NCBI GenBank assembly: GCA_938085045.1
Contig: CALKGI010000055.1
Coordinates: forward strand, 1 to 39,495
DNA length: 39,495 nucleotides
Direction of reading: 5' to 3'
Source of the DNA: an uncultured Alteromonadaceae bacterium
Lineage (GTDB): Bacteria > Pseudomonadota > Gammaproteobacteria > Enterobacterales > Alteromonadaceae
Numbering within the stretch: position 1 is the stretch's first letter; each line of letters begins with the position of its first letter. The notes under the pieces were generated by a model. The model made no database searches and was not told the DNA's origin. It saw nothing but the letters and a program-made list of their open reading frames with translations. Shown piece by piece: positions 18,401 to 27,978 of the stretch. The position numbers were made by a program, and so were the translations under genes.

Positions 18401-21400
18401 TGTTTTTAGACCAATGCCAAATGTTGTTGCTTAACAGCGTGCGACTAAAGTCTGGTGAAGTTGATTTTTTTGTCCAATTTCCGTTCGCTGCCCTTTGCCA
18501 CCATTGGCCACTTCGTTCTTTGAGATGCAGTTGTTTACCCGATTGTGTGTGCAGTTGGCTACGGGTTAAATTGACATTTGACGGGCCTGCCAATATATCC
18601 TGGTAGTCATCTTTGGTGACAAATCCCTCTGCGAATTGAATATAAAGATTGTCGTTTAACCAACCAAGCCCAAGCTTGTTGTGGTCCCAAAAGAATCCTC
18701 TGGGGTTGGTCGTTGCAAAGGCATCTATGTTGCTACCTTCTCTTGTTACCGTTGCTGTGATACTTGGGTTATTGAAGCCTTGCTGCGTTAAGGTTAAACC
18801 TAGCTTACCACCGTTAATTATTATGGCATTGTTAGGGTTATTACTTAATTGAGTGTCGCCTACTTTCCATTTTTCGCTCTGTGAAAAAATATGTCCATGG
18901 CTACTGTTGAGTTGGTTGCTTTGCCAGTCGAGCGGTAAATATTGAATGGCTTTGTCGTCAAGTGATAGCGATTGGTTGTTATAACGCCAGATTCCAAATT
19001 GGTTTGCGGCGTAAAACTCATCGTCGTTTTTTGCCAATAAGGTGTCGACTGTTTCAAATAAAAAGCGGCCATTTGGCAAGAAGCTTTGGGCTGGAATTGG
19101 TATTTCATTGGCGGATTGAGCGAGTTGTTTTACAACGAATTGCCCTTGTTGTGTGGGCGTTGGCTCATACCTAAGCCAATCTATATCAAGCGGCTGCACG
19201 GGTGCAGCAGGTGTCGTGCCGCTTGATGCCAATTTAAGCGTGTCGTTGGGCCGCTCAGCAATAATTTCGCCATTGTCAATTCTGATCCCAACAACGGGTT
19301 TGTAATAATCGACACCTCCAATTTGGCCAACATTTTGTCTTAGTGTTTGCCACTGGTTGCCAATAAAGTCATCGTTTGTTGTGTTTGCATTGGATGGTAT
19401 TGAAGTTATTTGTCCTTTTGCGTATTGGAATTCTCTTTTTATGCCTTGATTGGTGGTGATCAGCAAGTCGTTTGACAGGTTCATTATTCGCATCAAATCA
19501 ATATTACGTGGGTCAATACTGGGGGGTAACGAACCTTTTGCAAGTACGAGAATGCAATAAAATTTTTCGACTTCGTCTTTGTAGGGCGGCACCATGTATG
19601 GGTAGGCTTGGCTCAGAGCGGTATTTTGCTTGATAGGCACTGAACGTTCGCAAACCTCATTCGATACATATTTTAGTTGTTGGCTTTCAACTATCCACCA
19701 ACTGTCACTATAGCCTTCGGTTAGCGTGTGAATATCACTGGCATTTATAGAGGTGGGTAGCGTTCTAAATGTATCGAATAGCTCACCTTTCCATTGCAAT
19801 AGTTTGTCACCGTCAATCGCTGATGGCGTAGCGTCTTCGTAAACCCAGACTTTGTGAGTGCGGGTGCGAGGAGTTAACCAATTGCTATTGTTACAGTCTA
19901 ATCTGTTACGACTCCCCTTTGGCTGGTTCGTTTTTTGATACCATAAACCACCTTTGCCAAGAGCCCAATAGGTGTCGCCCTTGGTTTGAACTATCGTGCT
20001 AACACCCCGACAGTAATCTTCTTGAGCTACGCCACTATCGTGCATATATACCTGTGCAGCTTGTGAACCGTTGCCTAACCAATAGTAATCTCTGCCTGTT
20101 TTCCTGGCATAACTCATATTGGGCAAATCGATGACTGGTTGGTTTGCAGATAAAAAATTATGGTGAAAACGCACGTTGTTGTTATCGGCGATTATATCGG
20201 TTTGGTTGTGCGTAAGGGCATATTCGATATTTTGAGGGGTGATAGTAAATGGGTGAGTTGATGCGTTATCGTTAATCGCATTGAGCGCCCATAATTTATT
20301 CGCCACAGTGCCATTATTGAGGTTGGCTTGCCAAATATTGCCTTCGCTGGCGAGAATAGCGGGGTGTTTGTCATCAAAGGTGAATTGCTTATGCGCCTCA
20401 GGCTTCTCTTTACTTAACTTTCGCCATGTTGTTGTATTGTTATTTTTGTCGACAAGCACTTCGTGGCCTGACATGGTTTGCAATGTGACGTTAGAATTAA
20501 GTGAAAAGCTCTCGCTACCAACCCACCTTTTGTTGGCATGATCATAAAAATCTACGCCTTGTTGAAATACCAAAGTCCAATATTGGTCATTCGTGGTGCT
20601 ATACACTTGTCGCAACTCATTGTGGCTTTGCGCTATTTGCCCTCGTGGCGGCGTATAAGATGTCAATTCGCTACTAAAAGAAGGTGCTGCATTGGTATTG
20701 TGGTTAAACTTTCCGCTAATGATGTGGTTTGCATTTTTTGCGGTAAACCACGCGCTATTGTTACCACTCCACTCAAAATTGAATTCGCTGGGTCTAAAGT
20801 TATTTGGCCGCGCTGTAAACCATTGTCTTAACTTTAAATCATAAGACCAAACAGTGTTGCCAACCGGAAAGTCAATCCAGTCACTCCCTGATTGCTGGTA
20901 AAACCTAGTTAAGTTTTTGGTTAAAGGCAGTGCCGTTTGATTTGCCGCCAGTGCAACTTTGTCATTACTAACCAGTACTTGGTTGCTATCGTCTTGCCAG
21001 GCAATTTGTTGGTCGGGTTGCGTTGTATTGATATCAATTGCTAATGCTTTAATATTCAACTTTTTGTTTGTTTTGAATTGCACTGGGTTTATCGAGCAGT
21101 CATGTGGCTGTGTGAACCGCTTGTCTACAAAAGCTATGGTGGCATCTTCACCATTGTGTGCTGGTGCAATTAGAAATTGTCCGTTGAAATCATATATTCT
21201 TTCACCTTTGCTAAAGCCGGTATCGTTGGTGGAAAACCATGAACGGCTTTTGGGTGAATAGAAGTTTAATAATTGATGGGACAGTACGGCGACACTGTTA
21301 TCGCCAAAACTGATGGCATCGTCTACTGATTCGATAGGGCTTAACGGTTGTGCATTGGCGAAAAAACAGCGGTCAATTTGATAATTACTGCCTTTTAACT

Positions 21401-23732
21401 GGTGGACTTCTATATATTTGTGTTTTTTGTCATTTTTAACCACTGCCATGGTGTTGCCTGCCAAGGATGCGCCTTGGCTTTTATGACTGACGACTTGTCT
21501 GCCATAAAATACTGAGTTGTTGGATATTGATATTGTGTTTTCGTTTCTTACTCCTATTAAGTCGACGGCTTTGTTGGTATACAGTTTGCGCTGATAGGAC
21601 ACATTTCTTGAGTTCATGTCATAGGCTTGAATATCGCCATTACCTGCTAAATAAATTAAGTTGTTCACTTGCAATGCATCACTGAGGTTTTGATTGTTGA
21701 AGGTCAGTCTGCTTTTACCTGCATGCAGTTCACTGGCTTTGTTGTTATTGAATTGCCATAAACGTTGTTGGTCGGTGATAAAAGCAAAGTTGGTGCTGTT
21801 TGTGTTTGGGGTGGCAACCTGCACTATTTTTTGGTCAACAAGGTGGTTTTGTACTGGCTGCCATTTTCGGTCTTGATAATAGTAGTCGTATATACCATGT
21901 CGTTGGTCAACCAGTCGTATACCGTGAGCAACTTTGTCTAATTCAATGATTTGTTGTGTTGATTGGATAGGGCTTGGGGCGCCTACCAATGGAAAATCAT
22001 TGGTTCTTGTCGCAACATGAGGTCGGTTATTTCCATCGACTATTGCCAATGTACTTTTAGGCCATAGTTCAACGCTTCTGGGCTTACCATTAATTGCAGA
22101 ATTGTAGCGATTTTGATTAGACCACCCGTTGATATAGTCATGAAAAGGTACTGTTAACACTTGTACTTGGTTATTAAGTTTGCATAATCGATATATTTGA
22201 TTACTACTGAGGTATAAGTTTTTATCTGTGGCCGATAAATCACAATGGGGTAGCCAGCTGGCGCCATAATCTTTGTAACTGCGGGTTTTTGTGTAGTGCA
22301 ATAACATGCCTTTGGGGCCATCTAGGATTACTGTGTCGTTATTGCCTACGGCATCGGTAAAACTGGCTGGGTTATGTGCTGTGCCTTTGGGGTTGAATAT
22401 TTTTTTTGGTGGGGCTTGGCTGATGTGATACAAATCACCACTTTTGGCTAGTCCTACTGTTTTGTCATTGGCTTGAGCGAACTGGTGAATATGGTCTCGG
22501 TTTAGGATGTGGGTCACGGCTTTGTTGTTGACAACATGGCCAACTACGTTGGTGGCACTAAAATAAAACCCGTCTTTGGTTGAGAAGGTATGAGTAGCAC
22601 TGACCTTTAATGGTTGGTTGTTGAGTTGCTGCCAAGTTCGGGTTCGCACATCGTAGCTGAATATGCCATTTTCACCAGCAAGGTAAAGGTAGGGCGCGCT
22701 ATATAAGGTGTAGTGAAGTTTACTGAGATTTAGCGAATCATGACGTTGGCCGCTGTTCATGACTACAGCGGGTATAGAATTAGGGTCTTTGATCATCGAT
22801 AACGTCAAACAGGGTAAATTGCCACAAGGTATGCTTGCCAATATCCATAGTTCGTCTTCGCTGCTGATGTCCATATCCAGAATGTTGTTACTAATAACAG
22901 CCTTCCCTTCTGTTTTGGCCTTTGGCGGTGGGCTAACTTTATAAAGCCCGTCAACCCCACCCCGCCAAAAATAGCCTTTCCACCATTTTAAATGGGTCAC
23001 TTGACTGGGCTTTTGACTTTCGTCTTGTGACGTGTCAAACCAGCGCCGGGTATTTTGATGATAAAACCCTATACCTTGGTTGCGAGTGCCCAGTGCTAAC
23101 CAATTTTCATCGTCTGAAATAGCGGCTTGCGTTAGGGCGTCATGCTCTACTGGTTTTCCATCAGTGCCTGTGAATTGGGTGTCGGCTACAACTATTTTCC
23201 ATTCACCGTCATCTCTTCGTACTAATGCACCACTGTCAGTTAATGCCCATAACGTGTCGGGGTCTGGGCATTCGTTGACTTTGTTTGATTGTGCCAAAGT
23301 GCCGCAACCCGACTGCAATAAAGTGAAATCATAACTGCCAAGCTGTTTGTTGTTAAATGGTGTTGACTGGCTCCATAAGCGGGTATCGGGAGAATATTTA
23401 TGAATTTTACCGCCTTTTTGGCTGATATAAATTTTGTCATCGGGCAGATGGAAGGTTGCATCCAGTAATTTAGGGGTTACTTCGTTTTGTGCTGAGCGAA
23501 TATTGGTGAGCAGTCGCGGGTCTTCCAGTTGTTCTATAAGGTCGGGTTCAAGCCAGCCGTTACCCCTTATCCAGTTAATGGTTAACCAAACGAACACCAA
23601 TAAAACAACGCCAGCCAGTGTGGCACTGGTGGCAAATAGGTAGTCAAAACGCTGTTTAAAGGAGAGTTGGTCAACATCTTGCTCGTGATTGGCAAGTGCA
23701 ATGGCGTTGCGTGAACGTTGTGTATCGCTCAT
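15456..23732 (-). CDS. Giant single-pass membrane protein with beta-propeller-like exported region
   Basis: A 2758-aa protein, last gene of the operon. A basic N-terminus (about 33 aa, inside) precedes one TM helix (about 34-55). The remaining roughly 2700 aa are predicted periplasmic. Short strand-rich blades recur with an aromatic plus RxW signature: YSPDTRLW, YHQNTRRW, YDVRTRTW, YSPKSRSW, YDLKLRQW, YDHANKRW and others. They resemble WD/kelch/two-component-propeller sensors. Close cysteine pairs (CGNLPC, CSKDYC, and CX9C near the C-terminus) fit disulfides in an exported domain. The start codon overlaps the previous stop (TAATG). No enzymatic motif is seen. By context this is the beta-propeller component of a MoxR-vWA-propeller system, perhaps a sensor or scaffold. 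The propeller fold is inferred from pattern and has not been modelled. Confidence 0.88.
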   Translation of the reverse strand: MSDTQRSRNAIALANHEQDVDQLSFKQRFDYLFATSATLAGVVLLVFVWLTINWIRGNGWLEPDLIEQLEDPRLLTNIRSAQNEVTPKLLDATFHLPDDKIYISQKGGKIHKYSPDTRLWSQSTPFNNKQLGSYDFTLLQSGCGTLAQSNKVNECPDPDTLWALTDSGALVRRDDGEWKIVVADTQFTGTDGKPVEHDALTQAAISDDENWLALGTRNQGIGFYHQNTRRWFDTSQDESQKPSQVTHLKWWKGYFWRGGVDGLYKVSPPPKAKTEGKAVISNNILDMDISSEDELWILASIPCGNLPCLTLSMIKDPNSIPAVVMNSGQRHDSLNLSKLHYTLYSAPYLYLAGENGIFSYDVRTRTWQQLNNQPLKVSATHTFSTKDGFYFSATNVVGHVVNNKAVTHILNRDHIHQFAQANDKTVGLAKSGDLYHISQAPPKKIFNPKGTAHNPASFTDAVGNNDTVILDGPKGMLLHYTKTRSYKDYGASWLPHCDLSATDKNLYLSSNQIYRLCKLNNQVQVLTVPFHDYINGWSNQNRYNSAINGKPRSVELWPKSTLAIVDGNNRPHVATRTNDFPLVGAPSPIQSTQQIIELDKVAHGIRLVDQRHGIYDYYYQDRKWQPVQNHLVDQKIVQVATPNTNSTNFAFITDQQRLWQFNNNKASELHAGKSRLTFNNQNLSDALQVNNLIYLAGNGDIQAYDMNSRNVSYQRKLYTNKAVDLIGVRNENTISISNNSVFYGRQVVSHKSQGASLAGNTMAVVKNDKKHKYIEVHQLKGSNYQIDRCFFANAQPLSPIESVDDAISFGDNSVAVLSHQLLNFYSPKSRSWFSTNDTGFSKGERIYDFNGQFLIAPAHNGEDATIAFVDKRFTQPHDCSINPVQFKTNKKLNIKALAIDINTTQPDQQIAWQDDSNQVLVSNDKVALAANQTALPLTKNLTRFYQQSGSDWIDFPVGNTVWSYDLKLRQWFTARPNNFRPSEFNFEWSGNNSAWFTAKNANHIISGKFNHNTNAAPSFSSELTSYTPPRGQIAQSHNELRQVYSTTNDQYWTLVFQQGVDFYDHANKRWVGSESFSLNSNVTLQTMSGHEVLVDKNNNTTTWRKLSKEKPEAHKQFTFDDKHPAILASEGNIWQANLNNGTVANKLWALNAINDNASTHPFTITPQNIEYALTHNQTDIIADNNNVRFHHNFLSANQPVIDLPNMSYARKTGRDYYWLGNGSQAAQVYMHDSGVAQEDYCRGVSTIVQTKGDTYWALGKGGLWYQKTNQPKGSRNRLDCNNSNWLTPRTRTHKVWVYEDATPSAIDGDKLLQWKGELFDTFRTLPTSINASDIHTLTEGYSDSWWIVESQQLKYVSNEVCERSVPIKQNTALSQAYPYMVPPYKDEVEKFYCILVLAKGSLPPSIDPRNIDLMRIMNLSNDLLITTNQGIKREFQYAKGQITSIPSNANTTNDDFIGNQWQTLRQNVGQIGGVDYYKPVVGIRIDNGEIIAERPNDTLKLASSGTTPAAPVQPLDIDWLRYEPTPTQQGQFVVKQLAQSANEIPIPAQSFLPNGRFLFETVDTLLAKNDDEFYAANQFGIWRYNNQSLSLDDKAIQYLPLDWQSNQLNSSHGHIFSQSEKWKVGDTQLSNNPNNAIIINGGKLGLTLTQQGFNNPSITATVTREGSNIDAFATTNPRGFFWDHNKLGLGWLNDNLYIQFAEGFVTKDDYQDILAGPSNVNLTRSQLHTQSGKQLHLKERSGQWWQRAANGNWTKKSTSPDFSRTLLSNNIWHWSKNNKGQLNIALKNQQQQSGFTFFKQGKLQFSNDRLQSASFNNNTLHVMTDAFHETVNDLNALSNLSAKRYKPTATDKLESFSYVRGNQKLFSTKNSRVTEWDGNSFIAPNKNPYIEHLLVENARLKFTLKRNTIEKKLKVDLPGNQQQWVDFDIDPSGKFEFDQFSAIEYKNGQYLLGTHLGLQTARSLRQTGLLKLDKIYDLRPNANSNQQRVIRIGHPASNPQKLAACSKDYCVTNNTSGDWVKDQDKSLLVAQSLAGDFFWHWQKTGSNNKIAGQYKLAQGQSKTAPVKIRNGLFEHDSMTQLLSHQDITKQNTPVQKWTNGWITHYPNTTDFTKLPVQRGMQTFALPSNNLKLLSRSTPYTGIKGSVPTGLFAIAPNGSTLYEFNNTKWQQVTNNDDLLELTSFLTQPIIMQEGKLQLRQPTNNHSFKFEWLNSNNQWQTIPWHKRPIPGEPWAIAIDNWRFVHPQNNKLTAASDFGFAHFDFGATGVSLNPKQLTIIRAPMVAGNQDKIETEIDVGIFDNKTIMRFGYNSKKLYSVDFASGQKDTNVFTKFAGKDPFVVQERVNQPFWQWQTQDRVNGSQGRLTGLFREQQIYIDAGQFRFDAINSLANFDLDRWELGTDLAGWYQVNKNADDAYPFSLDKQTRPTTTLSTTQVDAINHVTIMRKAANEGLLLQSDKGHHFVHKSNEKKIESIKIPLTFENQDSLWRFDTQTTDKQQLRISAIRSEGGIALRKLEQGRFTDDIVIGPPATGSDEQGMYYLLPTKAGIFRLSGVQLKPIIAYAPPYLENSKEMPTAVWFDTPTTPVFAVKGQAVELYGNRKPMSKYDINLPPNAKLTSTVWGPDDLLRYNWKAGDSGNRYLGWTLSPLSFDAHNYGYKLMSDSQIVRANSSDWQNPNELLHYSIYRKAENNYWIGFANENQDSFEAPLNKECKKKNSDEKCIIDELIKVIPYQQRLIIVGNEELLDVSLEKGIMGLMED

Positions 23733-25159
23733 TACTTGCCCCTGTTGGTTTTTTCTGATGATGGTATGGCTTCACTTGTGGGTAAACCGGCCAACGACAG
23801 GTTGGCTGTTTGGTTGACATCGACTTCAAAATGATGAGCTTTAATTGGGGCTCTAGGGAATTGCGCTGTTTCCCATGCTGTCAATTGTGTTTGCCTTCGT
23901 TGCATGTGTAAATCAGCCGATAGATGATAAAGCCCGGCTGTCGGTAGCAAATGTAGGTTTTTGATGAGCGTGTTGTCGTCGTCAAATAGCAATTGGCATT
24001 GTGATAACAGATGCAATGACTCCATGGCGTTGAGCATTCGGTTATCATAGTTAGCAGCCCCTAAAAATTGACTTAGGGCAATATCGTAGTAGGCGCAAAT
24101 GTGCAGGTAAAAACACTGTTCATTTAGTGTCAGGTTGGGAAAAATGTCAGCTAAGCCATTTCTGCTGTTATCAAATTGTTTTGTTCTGAATGTTTCAAAG
24201 CGTTGATCGCCTTGTGCAACTATTTGTTCTAGAAAATAGATTCGCTGTGCTTGTTGCCATGCCATTTTTGCTTGAATTGCGCCTTTGATTGGTAAGGTGG
24301 TTGTTACAGCCTGCTTAAAATACGTAAAGAGTGTTTGGGTGTCATCAAATAAGTGTTGCCAGTAATTTTTACCATCATCTGCATTGTCGGCGGTAATAGC
24401 CACAGATGCAGGGCGGTTTTGTATTAGGTTGTCTAAACCAAATTTAAGGTGCGACAAACACAAACTTTGCGTTGATTGTTTATTTATGTGCATAATTTTG
24501 GTTTGAACGATTGCGAATGTTTTAGTCCATAAATATAACCCTTCGAGCCAACGGATCTGCGTATTGTCATCACCTAATCTCAATCGCAATGTCAGTCCGG
24601 TAATAAAGGTTAACTCCAAACAATTAATAGGGTCTGTTAGGTCACGTGGTTGGGTGAGCAAGACGTTAAAACGGCGTTTGCGTTGATAACGCAAAAAACT
24701 GTCTAGCATCATTAATCGGTCGACATTGGCTTTGTTTAAGTCAATTTTGTGAGTAAGCAACCGATAAAGTCGAGATTGATTTATTTGGTCGAGTACTCGG
24801 TTGTGATGAAGTGATATGAGGCTATCAACTGCCCATTGTGTGACTTTTTTATGCAATAAACGGTAGAGTGAACCGTTACTCCAGTATGAGGGCAGTAATG
24901 AGAAAAAAGCTATTGCGATATAGACCAAAACAACCAAACTGAATGGAAAAAGTAGGTAGTAAAAATATCCCTTAAAACGCAGGTATACTTCATCATGCAG
25001 CCAATACAACCAGTCGTATGCCGATTTGTTTTTTATCAAATAAAATAAAACTGCAATGCTGGCAAATATTGCTAAGGTGAGCACTATAGTGGGCAAGTTT
25101 ACTTTGAACGCCGGACGAAGCTTAAGTGGGCTGAGTAAAAGAGATTGCAAACGACTCAC
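23732..25159 (-). CDS. Two-TM membrane protein with large helical cytoplasmic domain
   Basis: A 475-aa protein that I do not recognise. It starts at GTG, overlapping the upstream gene's TGA by 4 nt (GTGA), with AAGGA 7 nt before. TM helices are at about 24-43 and 67-90. The basic N-terminus suggests both termini are cytoplasmic. The remaining roughly 380 residues are Leu/Gln/His-rich and mostly helical, with many RLY and LLxxC segments and no catalytic motif. It ends one base into the giant propeller gene, so the two products are probably made in fixed ratio. Likely a membrane adaptor that connects cytoplasmic parts of the system with the exported propeller (inference from position and topology). 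Confidence 0.85.
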   Translation of the reverse strand: MSRLQSLLLSPLKLRPAFKVNLPTIVLTLAIFASIAVLFYLIKNKSAYDWLYWLHDEVYLRFKGYFYYLLFPFSLVVLVYIAIAFFSLLPSYWSNGSLYRLLHKKVTQWAVDSLISLHHNRVLDQINQSRLYRLLTHKIDLNKANVDRLMMLDSFLRYQRKRRFNVLLTQPRDLTDPINCLELTFITGLTLRLRLGDDNTQIRWLEGLYLWTKTFAIVQTKIMHINKQSTQSLCLSHLKFGLDNLIQNRPASVAITADNADDGKNYWQHLFDDTQTLFTYFKQAVTTTLPIKGAIQAKMAWQQAQRIYFLEQIVAQGDQRFETFRTKQFDNSRNGLADIFPNLTLNEQCFYLHICAYYDIALSQFLGAANYDNRMLNAMESLHLLSQCQLLFDDDNTLIKNLHLLPTAGLYHLSADLHMQRRQTQLTAWETAQFPRAPIKAHHFEVDVNQTANLSLAGLPTSEAIPSSEKTNRGK

Positions 25160-25770
25160 CGTTTTGTCCTTGTTGCTTTGTTATTGGCTGCTGATGGGGT
25201 CGTGCCGTTTGGGTTGGTTAGGTTAGGGTTTGTGCCGTTCGGATTCGCTTGGTTAGGGGTTGGCGGCGGACTATCGAAAATACCCGATTTATCCGCGCCA
25301 TATACCGCCAGTGCCATTAATGCAATAAGTGCCAGTTCTTTCCAATAGCGAGCGATCACAAGCATTAGCAACTTGATGAGTTGGACGCCCCAAAATATTG
25401 GTAGCTTAATCAAGTAGTACCATATTGCTTTGATAAACAGTAAAAACAATGAAACCACTTGATTTAACCAGAGCCAGCTTCTTAACAGTGCAACTGAGTA
25501 CATAATAGGTGAGCGTAATTTGTACTGATCTAAAGCAGTGAACAGTTTACGTCTTAATGTTGGTAGAGTCTTTCGGTTGAATTCCCGTAATTTGGGTAGC
25601 ACCGATTGACTCAGCTTCGCAGATAACGAAGGCCATTGGTCGTCTTGATAAGTCAATTGGGTATTTATTGCGCTTTGTAAGTTATGCTGCTTCTTTGCCC
25701 GCCTAGCTTGATGATTGTCAAAAGGTTTGGCAAAATCTGTCGCTGTTGTTTTTTCCGTTTGTTTATCCAT
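25156..25770 (-). CDS. Small membrane protein with Asn/Pro/Thr-rich tail
   Basis: A 204-aa protein of no recognised family. The N-terminal 90 residues are charged and helical. Residues about 90-158 hold two or three closely packed hydrophobic helices rich in Leu, Trp and Ile. The C-terminal 40 residues are a low-complexity linker with repeated NPNGT / NPNLT units (three near copies) ending in a basic KATRTKR. It starts 3 nt after the upstream gene and overlaps the next by 4 nt. It may be a membrane spacer or assembly subunit of the system. The short repeat suggests the tail can vary in length. Confidence 0.82.
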   Translation of the reverse strand: MDKQTEKTTATDFAKPFDNHQARRAKKQHNLQSAINTQLTYQDDQWPSLSAKLSQSVLPKLREFNRKTLPTLRRKLFTALDQYKLRSPIMYSVALLRSWLWLNQVVSLFLLFIKAIWYYLIKLPIFWGVQLIKLLMLVIARYWKELALIALMALAVYGADKSGIFDSPPPTPNQANPNGTNPNLTNPNGTTPSAANNKATRTKR

Positions 25771-25773
25771 TGC

Positions 25774-27978
25774 CTAATCCCATAAACTGCTGATTTTTTG
25801 ACTTAATCGATAATGTCGGGTTTTTAATTCATCAACCACGTCAGTGACTTTTTGGTCAATACGTTTCTTTTTAATGTTGAGGTTAGCTTCGATGTATAAA
25901 TTGACTTTTTTGGTGATTTTTTCAACCGTTTGATCAATCTGTTTTAAGTTGGTTTGCAAGGCCGAGTCTTCAGTTTTCAATTCAAGGCCAAATTGCTTCA
26001 TCGATTCAACCAATTTGCTCAATTGCATAAGTTGGTTGTTTTGTTGGCGAATATCATCAGTTATTTGGGTTATTTCATCTTGCATGGCTTGGCTTTTATC
26101 GGTGAAAACATCTAGTAATCGATTAAAGGTATCAGCCATGTTTTGTGCTGTGGTGTTGGCTACCTCTTCGAACTGTATTTGCGCGTCTGAACTGGCTATT
26201 CTCATCTGTTCGAGCATGTCTTTTCGCTTTGATTTTTCGGCCATTTCAACAATAAATACCGCAACGCTGTTGGGTTGAGTGGATTGTTCGTAAATCAACT
26301 CAAGGTTGGCGTTAAAAAAGCCCAGTCGTTCATGAAACGGTTCGAATTTTTGCTCATCAAGTATGCTGACCAAAATTGGGTTGGTGGTGGTACCGCCCTC
26401 ACCATCTGAATATTCAAAGATATAGAGGGGGTTCTCTGGGATACCACTTTGTGAACTACCGGGTAACTCGGGAAACCAGACAGCCATGATTGTCCGCATG
26501 TATTGGTCCATTTCGCTACTGCGCCAACCATGTAGTGGAGGGTGCATCACTTTACCCTCTGGGACGTAAATTTTGTGTTGGGCATTGTTGTGATACACGC
26601 TGTCCCACAGCGGATCTATGCAAAACCGAGTGCATCGATTGTCTTCTTCATCGCGGGTCCGAAAGGCATCAAAGGCTTCGATAATAGCGTTGCCCGGGTC
26701 GTACATAAAGTAGTGTAACCCGGCCTCGTCACGGTCGGTTTGTGAAAAACAGTATTTTATTCGGCCTTCTTTAATGGTTGTAATAGGGAAGCTACGCAAG
26801 AAATCGGCAAGTTGAGATAATTGGCTTTGTGTAAACCGGCGCAAAATGGGGCTTTTTAATTGAATACTGTCGAGGTAGGTCAATTGGTAGTTGAGTTCAT
26901 CTCGCTCGCGTCGTATTTTTTTGCGCTGCTTATCAATTTGCGCTTTGTTCGACGAAATGGTTTTGGGGGCTTCGACCAAATTGACTTTATATCCTGTGCT
27001 AGTGTCTTCAAAACCCATGCGTTCACGCCAGTCTTTATTGTCATGCGGGTTGTGTTGCTGGCTATCAAAACTTTCCATTTTGGCATAATCGTGTATTTCT
27101 ATTTGATAGTGTTCGTTTTCAACTGGTTCGAGTGCAATGGGCGAATGCCAACGCAAATTGCACAGATTTAAATGACCAGCCGTGCGTTGTGGTGTCTTTT
27201 GGCCATCGATTTTCATGTATGGCACTAATGCAGCAAAGGGCCTGTCGTTTGAAACTTGTTTGGCTGGGTGTAAGAACGTTGCCAATTCGACGAAGCATTG
27301 TAGCTTTTCTTGGTAGAGAATTTGGTCTTTGGGTGCAAATATACGGTTGCCAGCGACGTTATGCGCCCCAATAAGGATGCAGTTTTTACCGAGTTTAGTT
27401 GATAGGTAAGTTAGCGGGTCGGCACGTGATGCGATTTCGTTAGTTAAATGAAAAAACGTATTTTTTTCGCTAGAAGCGAATTTAAAACCGACTTTGGTCA
27501 GCCGCAAGCCATTGCCGACCTCCTCAATTAATTTGGGGTCTTTAGAGGGTAAAATCAGCAGCTGTTCAGTTTCTATCGGTGTGCTGCGATGTAATTTCGC
27601 TGTAGAACTGTTTGGGGTATCAGTAGTCGTTGATTCGTAGATGTCGTCGTCACTGTCAATTACATCATTGCGGTCTTGATACATCAAGGTGTTTATGATG
27701 ATACCTAAGTCTACGTGTTTGGCACTTTTGAGGGCATGCCCTGCTTGGCTTAGGTTGTACATTCGACCCAAAATTGATGTGATGGCATCTAGTTGGGTTT
27801 TGATTTTTGCATCTGAATGGTTGCTGGGATAACACAAATCGTAATAGTGATGGAACTCACTTTTGGTTGTCTCAACCAAAATCTGGTTAAAGTCAGTGAC
27901 ATGTCGACTGCAAATACAAAGTGCATCGAGTAGCTGGTAAGCGGTCAATTCGTTAATAATAAAATGTGGCTCAGACAT
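25774..27978 (-). CDS. Unknown 734-aa soluble protein with C-terminal coiled coil
   Basis: A 734-aa protein with no signal peptide or TM helix, probably cytoplasmic. The N-terminal half is mixed alpha/beta with a Ser/Thr/Asp-rich linker near residues 105-135. A basic coiled coil follows near 343-368 (KQRKKIRRERDELNYQL). Next is a well-ordered region with the motifs YCFSQTDRDE, RTRDEEDNRCTRF, FEYSDGEGG and NPILVSI. The last roughly 130 residues form a long coiled coil. Its ATG lies within the end of the upstream gene (8-nt overlap). I do not recognise a family. By position it could be one of the accessory 'bpX'-type proteins of MoxR-vWA-propeller systems, which a profile search would settle. 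Confidence 0.85.
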   Translation of the reverse strand: MSEPHFIINELTAYQLLDALCICSRHVTDFNQILVETTKSEFHHYYDLCYPSNHSDAKIKTQLDAITSILGRMYNLSQAGHALKSAKHVDLGIIINTLMYQDRNDVIDSDDDIYESTTTDTPNSSTAKLHRSTPIETEQLLILPSKDPKLIEEVGNGLRLTKVGFKFASSEKNTFFHLTNEIASRADPLTYLSTKLGKNCILIGAHNVAGNRIFAPKDQILYQEKLQCFVELATFLHPAKQVSNDRPFAALVPYMKIDGQKTPQRTAGHLNLCNLRWHSPIALEPVENEHYQIEIHDYAKMESFDSQQHNPHDNKDWRERMGFEDTSTGYKVNLVEAPKTISSNKAQIDKQRKKIRRERDELNYQLTYLDSIQLKSPILRRFTQSQLSQLADFLRSFPITTIKEGRIKYCFSQTDRDEAGLHYFMYDPGNAIIEAFDAFRTRDEEDNRCTRFCIDPLWDSVYHNNAQHKIYVPEGKVMHPPLHGWRSSEMDQYMRTIMAVWFPELPGSSQSGIPENPLYIFEYSDGEGGTTTNPILVSILDEQKFEPFHERLGFFNANLELIYEQSTQPNSVAVFIVEMAEKSKRKDMLEQMRIASSDAQIQFEEVANTTAQNMADTFNRLLDVFTDKSQAMQDEITQITDDIRQQNNQLMQLSKLVESMKQFGLELKTEDSALQTNLKQIDQTVEKITKKVNLYIEANLNIKKKRIDQKVTDVVDELKTRHYRLSQKISSLWD

